A DNA stretch of 15,220 bases from JAPLCX01 sp964460305 (lineage in GTDB: Bacteria > Auribacterota > Tritonobacteria > UBA1439). Location: assembly GCA_964460305.1 (NCBI GenBank), contig CAYWRA010000066.1, positions 1-15,220 of the forward strand. The letters are read 5' to 3'. Below the pieces are notes generated by a model that was given only the letters and a program-made list of their open reading frames with translations, had not been told where the DNA came from and searched no databases. Positions 14,319 through 15,220 of the stretch are shown here, in pieces. The translations under genes and the position numbers were made by a program. The stretch's first letter is position 1, and every line of letters starts with the position of its first letter.

Positions 14319-14489
14319 ATGGGGTTCCGTGTGAGGATGGTTTTATTGTTCATGCTCTGCCTTGTGACCGCCGGTTCTTGTGCCGCAGGGCAGAATATGC
14401 CGGGTACAAGAAGCAGGGGTACGAGATGTCGCGGAGTTGTAGATTCGGTGCCATCGGTAAGAAAAAAGGGCCCAGGGATTGCTCCCTGA
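14319..14489 (+). CDS. Possible small exported peptide, or broken gene start
   Basis: A 56-residue frame begins MGFRVRMVLLFMLCLVTAGS and continues CAAGQ, a convincing secretion signal (basic start, hydrophobic core, small residues before Cys/Ala), followed by an Arg/Gly-rich tail of about 30 residues. There is no good ribosome-binding site and the stop falls inside the terminator hairpin at 14468-14493, so the natural C-terminus may have been lost when this junction formed. The lipobox is imperfect (AGSC). GTG at 14331 and ATG at 14337 are alternative starts. It sits just outside the IS relic. Confidence 0.25.
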   Translation: MGFRVRMVLLFMLCLVTAGSCAAGQNMPGTRSRGTRCRGVVDSVPSVRKKGPGIAP

Positions 14490-14499
14490 GCCCTTTATT
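14462..14499. terminator. Bidirectional intrinsic terminator
   Basis: Stem 14468-14478 with 14483-14493 (ten pairs and one mismatch), loop TTGC. Six A precede it and TTTATTT follows, so it has a T-tract on both strands; the minus-strand one (TTTTTT) is better. On the minus strand it sits six bases after a tRNA-like CCA end. Confidence 0.75.
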
Positions 14500-14512
14500 T
14501 GGTAGCAGGGGC
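14500..14512 (-). other. Second tRNA 3'-end-like scar (GCCCCTGCTACCA)
   Basis: Minus-strand reading gives an acceptor-like 3' end with CCA followed, after six bases, by the terminator, exactly the order of a tRNA gene and its terminator. Upstream bases do not fold into a T-arm or anticodon arm that I can recognise, so no tRNA is called. It aligns with the scar at 1983-1996. Confidence 0.35.
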
Positions 14513-14537
14513 CCTCTCCGAAACCGATTCGTACACC

Positions 14538-14587
14538 ATTCCCACCCTCACCGCGCGATGGCAATACACAGGACCCGATGAGGAAGC
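14538..14587 (+). repeat. Dispersed 50-bp repeat, copy 2
   Basis: Matches copy 1 at 4075-4124 at 47 of 50 positions, same orientation, with the shared downstream 12-mer at 14625-14636. Here it begins about 25 bases after the tRNA-like scar. Confidence 0.85.
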
Positions 14588-14636
14588 CAGGAAGATGAGG
14601 CGCATAGCTGTAGGGGGCTATTAGCCTGCCCAAACT

Positions 14637-15021
14637 GACCAGTCTTTATCCATAATGTCAGCAGCGGGGTGACCTTGAAACCCTACGCGCCTCGACATTG
14701 AGCAGTTTCGAAGAGAAGCACTATCCCTTCTTAAGCAGATGGAACCAGTCAGCGACTGGTCCTGAGCGTTCCTCAGTATCATAGTAGAGCCTTGCCCCAA
14801 TATTTTTTACTCTTGTAAGCCCCCACCCCTTGTGGTGGGGAGATTCACTTTAGGGAGCGGCAAAAAGCGGCGCTTATCCGGATGCCGCGGCTGATTTAAC
14901 CTATGGTGCAAGCAGTTACAGATTTCTGAACATTTGTTGGCAAAATGCCTATGACGATAACTACCTGCCTTCATTGATGTTATAACCAAATAGTAGTGAG
15001 AGACAACTCTCCATTTTATCA
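14637..15021. other. Non-coding stretch with two small hairpins
   Basis: No credible gene. Two stem-loops are clear: ACCAGTC-AGC-GACTGGT (14744-14760) and CCCCACC-loop-GGTGGGG (14821-14840). From about 14930 the base composition turns AT-rich compared with the rest of the window. Such hairpins at spaced positions can mark ends of transposable elements, but no transposase is adjacent. Confidence 0.4.
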
Positions 15022-15220
15022 ATGACAACAACTATTACTAAAAATGAGCACGAGTTTTTGGAACAACATCCATTTTATATGGATGAAATATGGATGTTTT
15101 TTGAGGGTTGCTAAATTTCATGACGGGGCGTACATTAGCATCGAAAATTGGGGGCGCAATAGCAGGGGGGGGGCTGGATGGGATACCCGATTCCTCGCTC
15201 GCGTTTCACTGTCCTCATAC
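15022..15220 (+). other. AT-rich end region with repeated ATGGATG and short overlapping frames
   Basis: AACATCCAT (15065-15073) pairs with ATGGATGTT (15090-15098), running into six T at 15097-15102; a second ATGGATG at 15079-15085 could pair with the same left arm, giving two alternative hairpins. Overlapping frames cross it: 15022-15114 (30 codons, closed) and 15044 to the window edge (59 codons, open). A third frame from 15120 is also open to the edge. None has a ribosome-binding site or recognised similarity. A run of nine G near 15164-15172 would shift frames if miscounted. Confidence 0.25.

Noticed and set aside
14500..14590. Complete tRNA gene on the minus strand
   Set aside because: Only the acceptor-like CCA end fits; no T-arm, anticodon arm or matching 5' acceptor strand could be folded.

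Overview
The window comes from a Gram-negative bacterium: it encodes a signal-peptide outer-membrane porin fragment, a TolC-like channel and an RND inner-membrane pump. It looks like a moderately GC-rich chromosome with roomy intergenic DNA full of palindromes, dispersed repeats and gene relics. The protein repertoire (BBP2-like porin, GH76-like enzyme, Cys-rich beta-helix protein) would fit an uncultivated environmental lineage such as PVC/Omnitrophota, but the lineage is a guess; no rRNA or complete tRNA is present.

Layout. 1-800, minus strand: 5' part of a porin-like gene (runs off the left edge) preceded by a small ABM-fold monooxygenase gene, with a 22-bp near-palindrome between them. 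1138-2000, plus strand: a truncated CPBP-protease start overlapping an intact NADPH:FMN reductase/iron-sulfur flavoprotein-like gene, followed by a one-repeat TPR relic, a hairpin terminator and a piece matching a tRNA 3' end. 2042-4006: an ABC-F ATPase. 4007-4744: no gene, but four distinct repeat structures. 4745-9603: an efflux operon (TolC-like channel, RND permease, small DUF2892 membrane protein) with overlapping or close genes but no periplasmic adaptor gene. 9604-9798: no gene seen. 9799-11352, minus: secreted Cys-rich parallel beta-helix protein. 11353-11830: divergent intergenic region holding a PIN-toxin relic and a good sigma70-type promoter. 11831-13786, plus: secreted GH76-like glycoside hydrolase. 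13960-14274: internally deleted IS with perfect 20-bp terminal inverted repeats. 14275-15220: mostly non-coding, with a bidirectional terminator, a second tRNA-3'-end-like piece and a second copy of a 50-bp dispersed repeat.

Function. The channel, pump and DUF2892 protein should work together in export of an unknown compound; the adaptor must come from elsewhere. The beta-helix and GH76-like proteins are both exported and divergently arranged, which suggests a polysaccharide-related surface or periplasmic task, but this is inference. The ABC-F protein acts on ribosomes. No complete defence system, CRISPR array or intact mobile element was found. The most notable features are the IS-derived MITE-like element, the paired tRNA-end/terminator scars, the 50-bp dispersed repeat and the adaptor-less pump operon.
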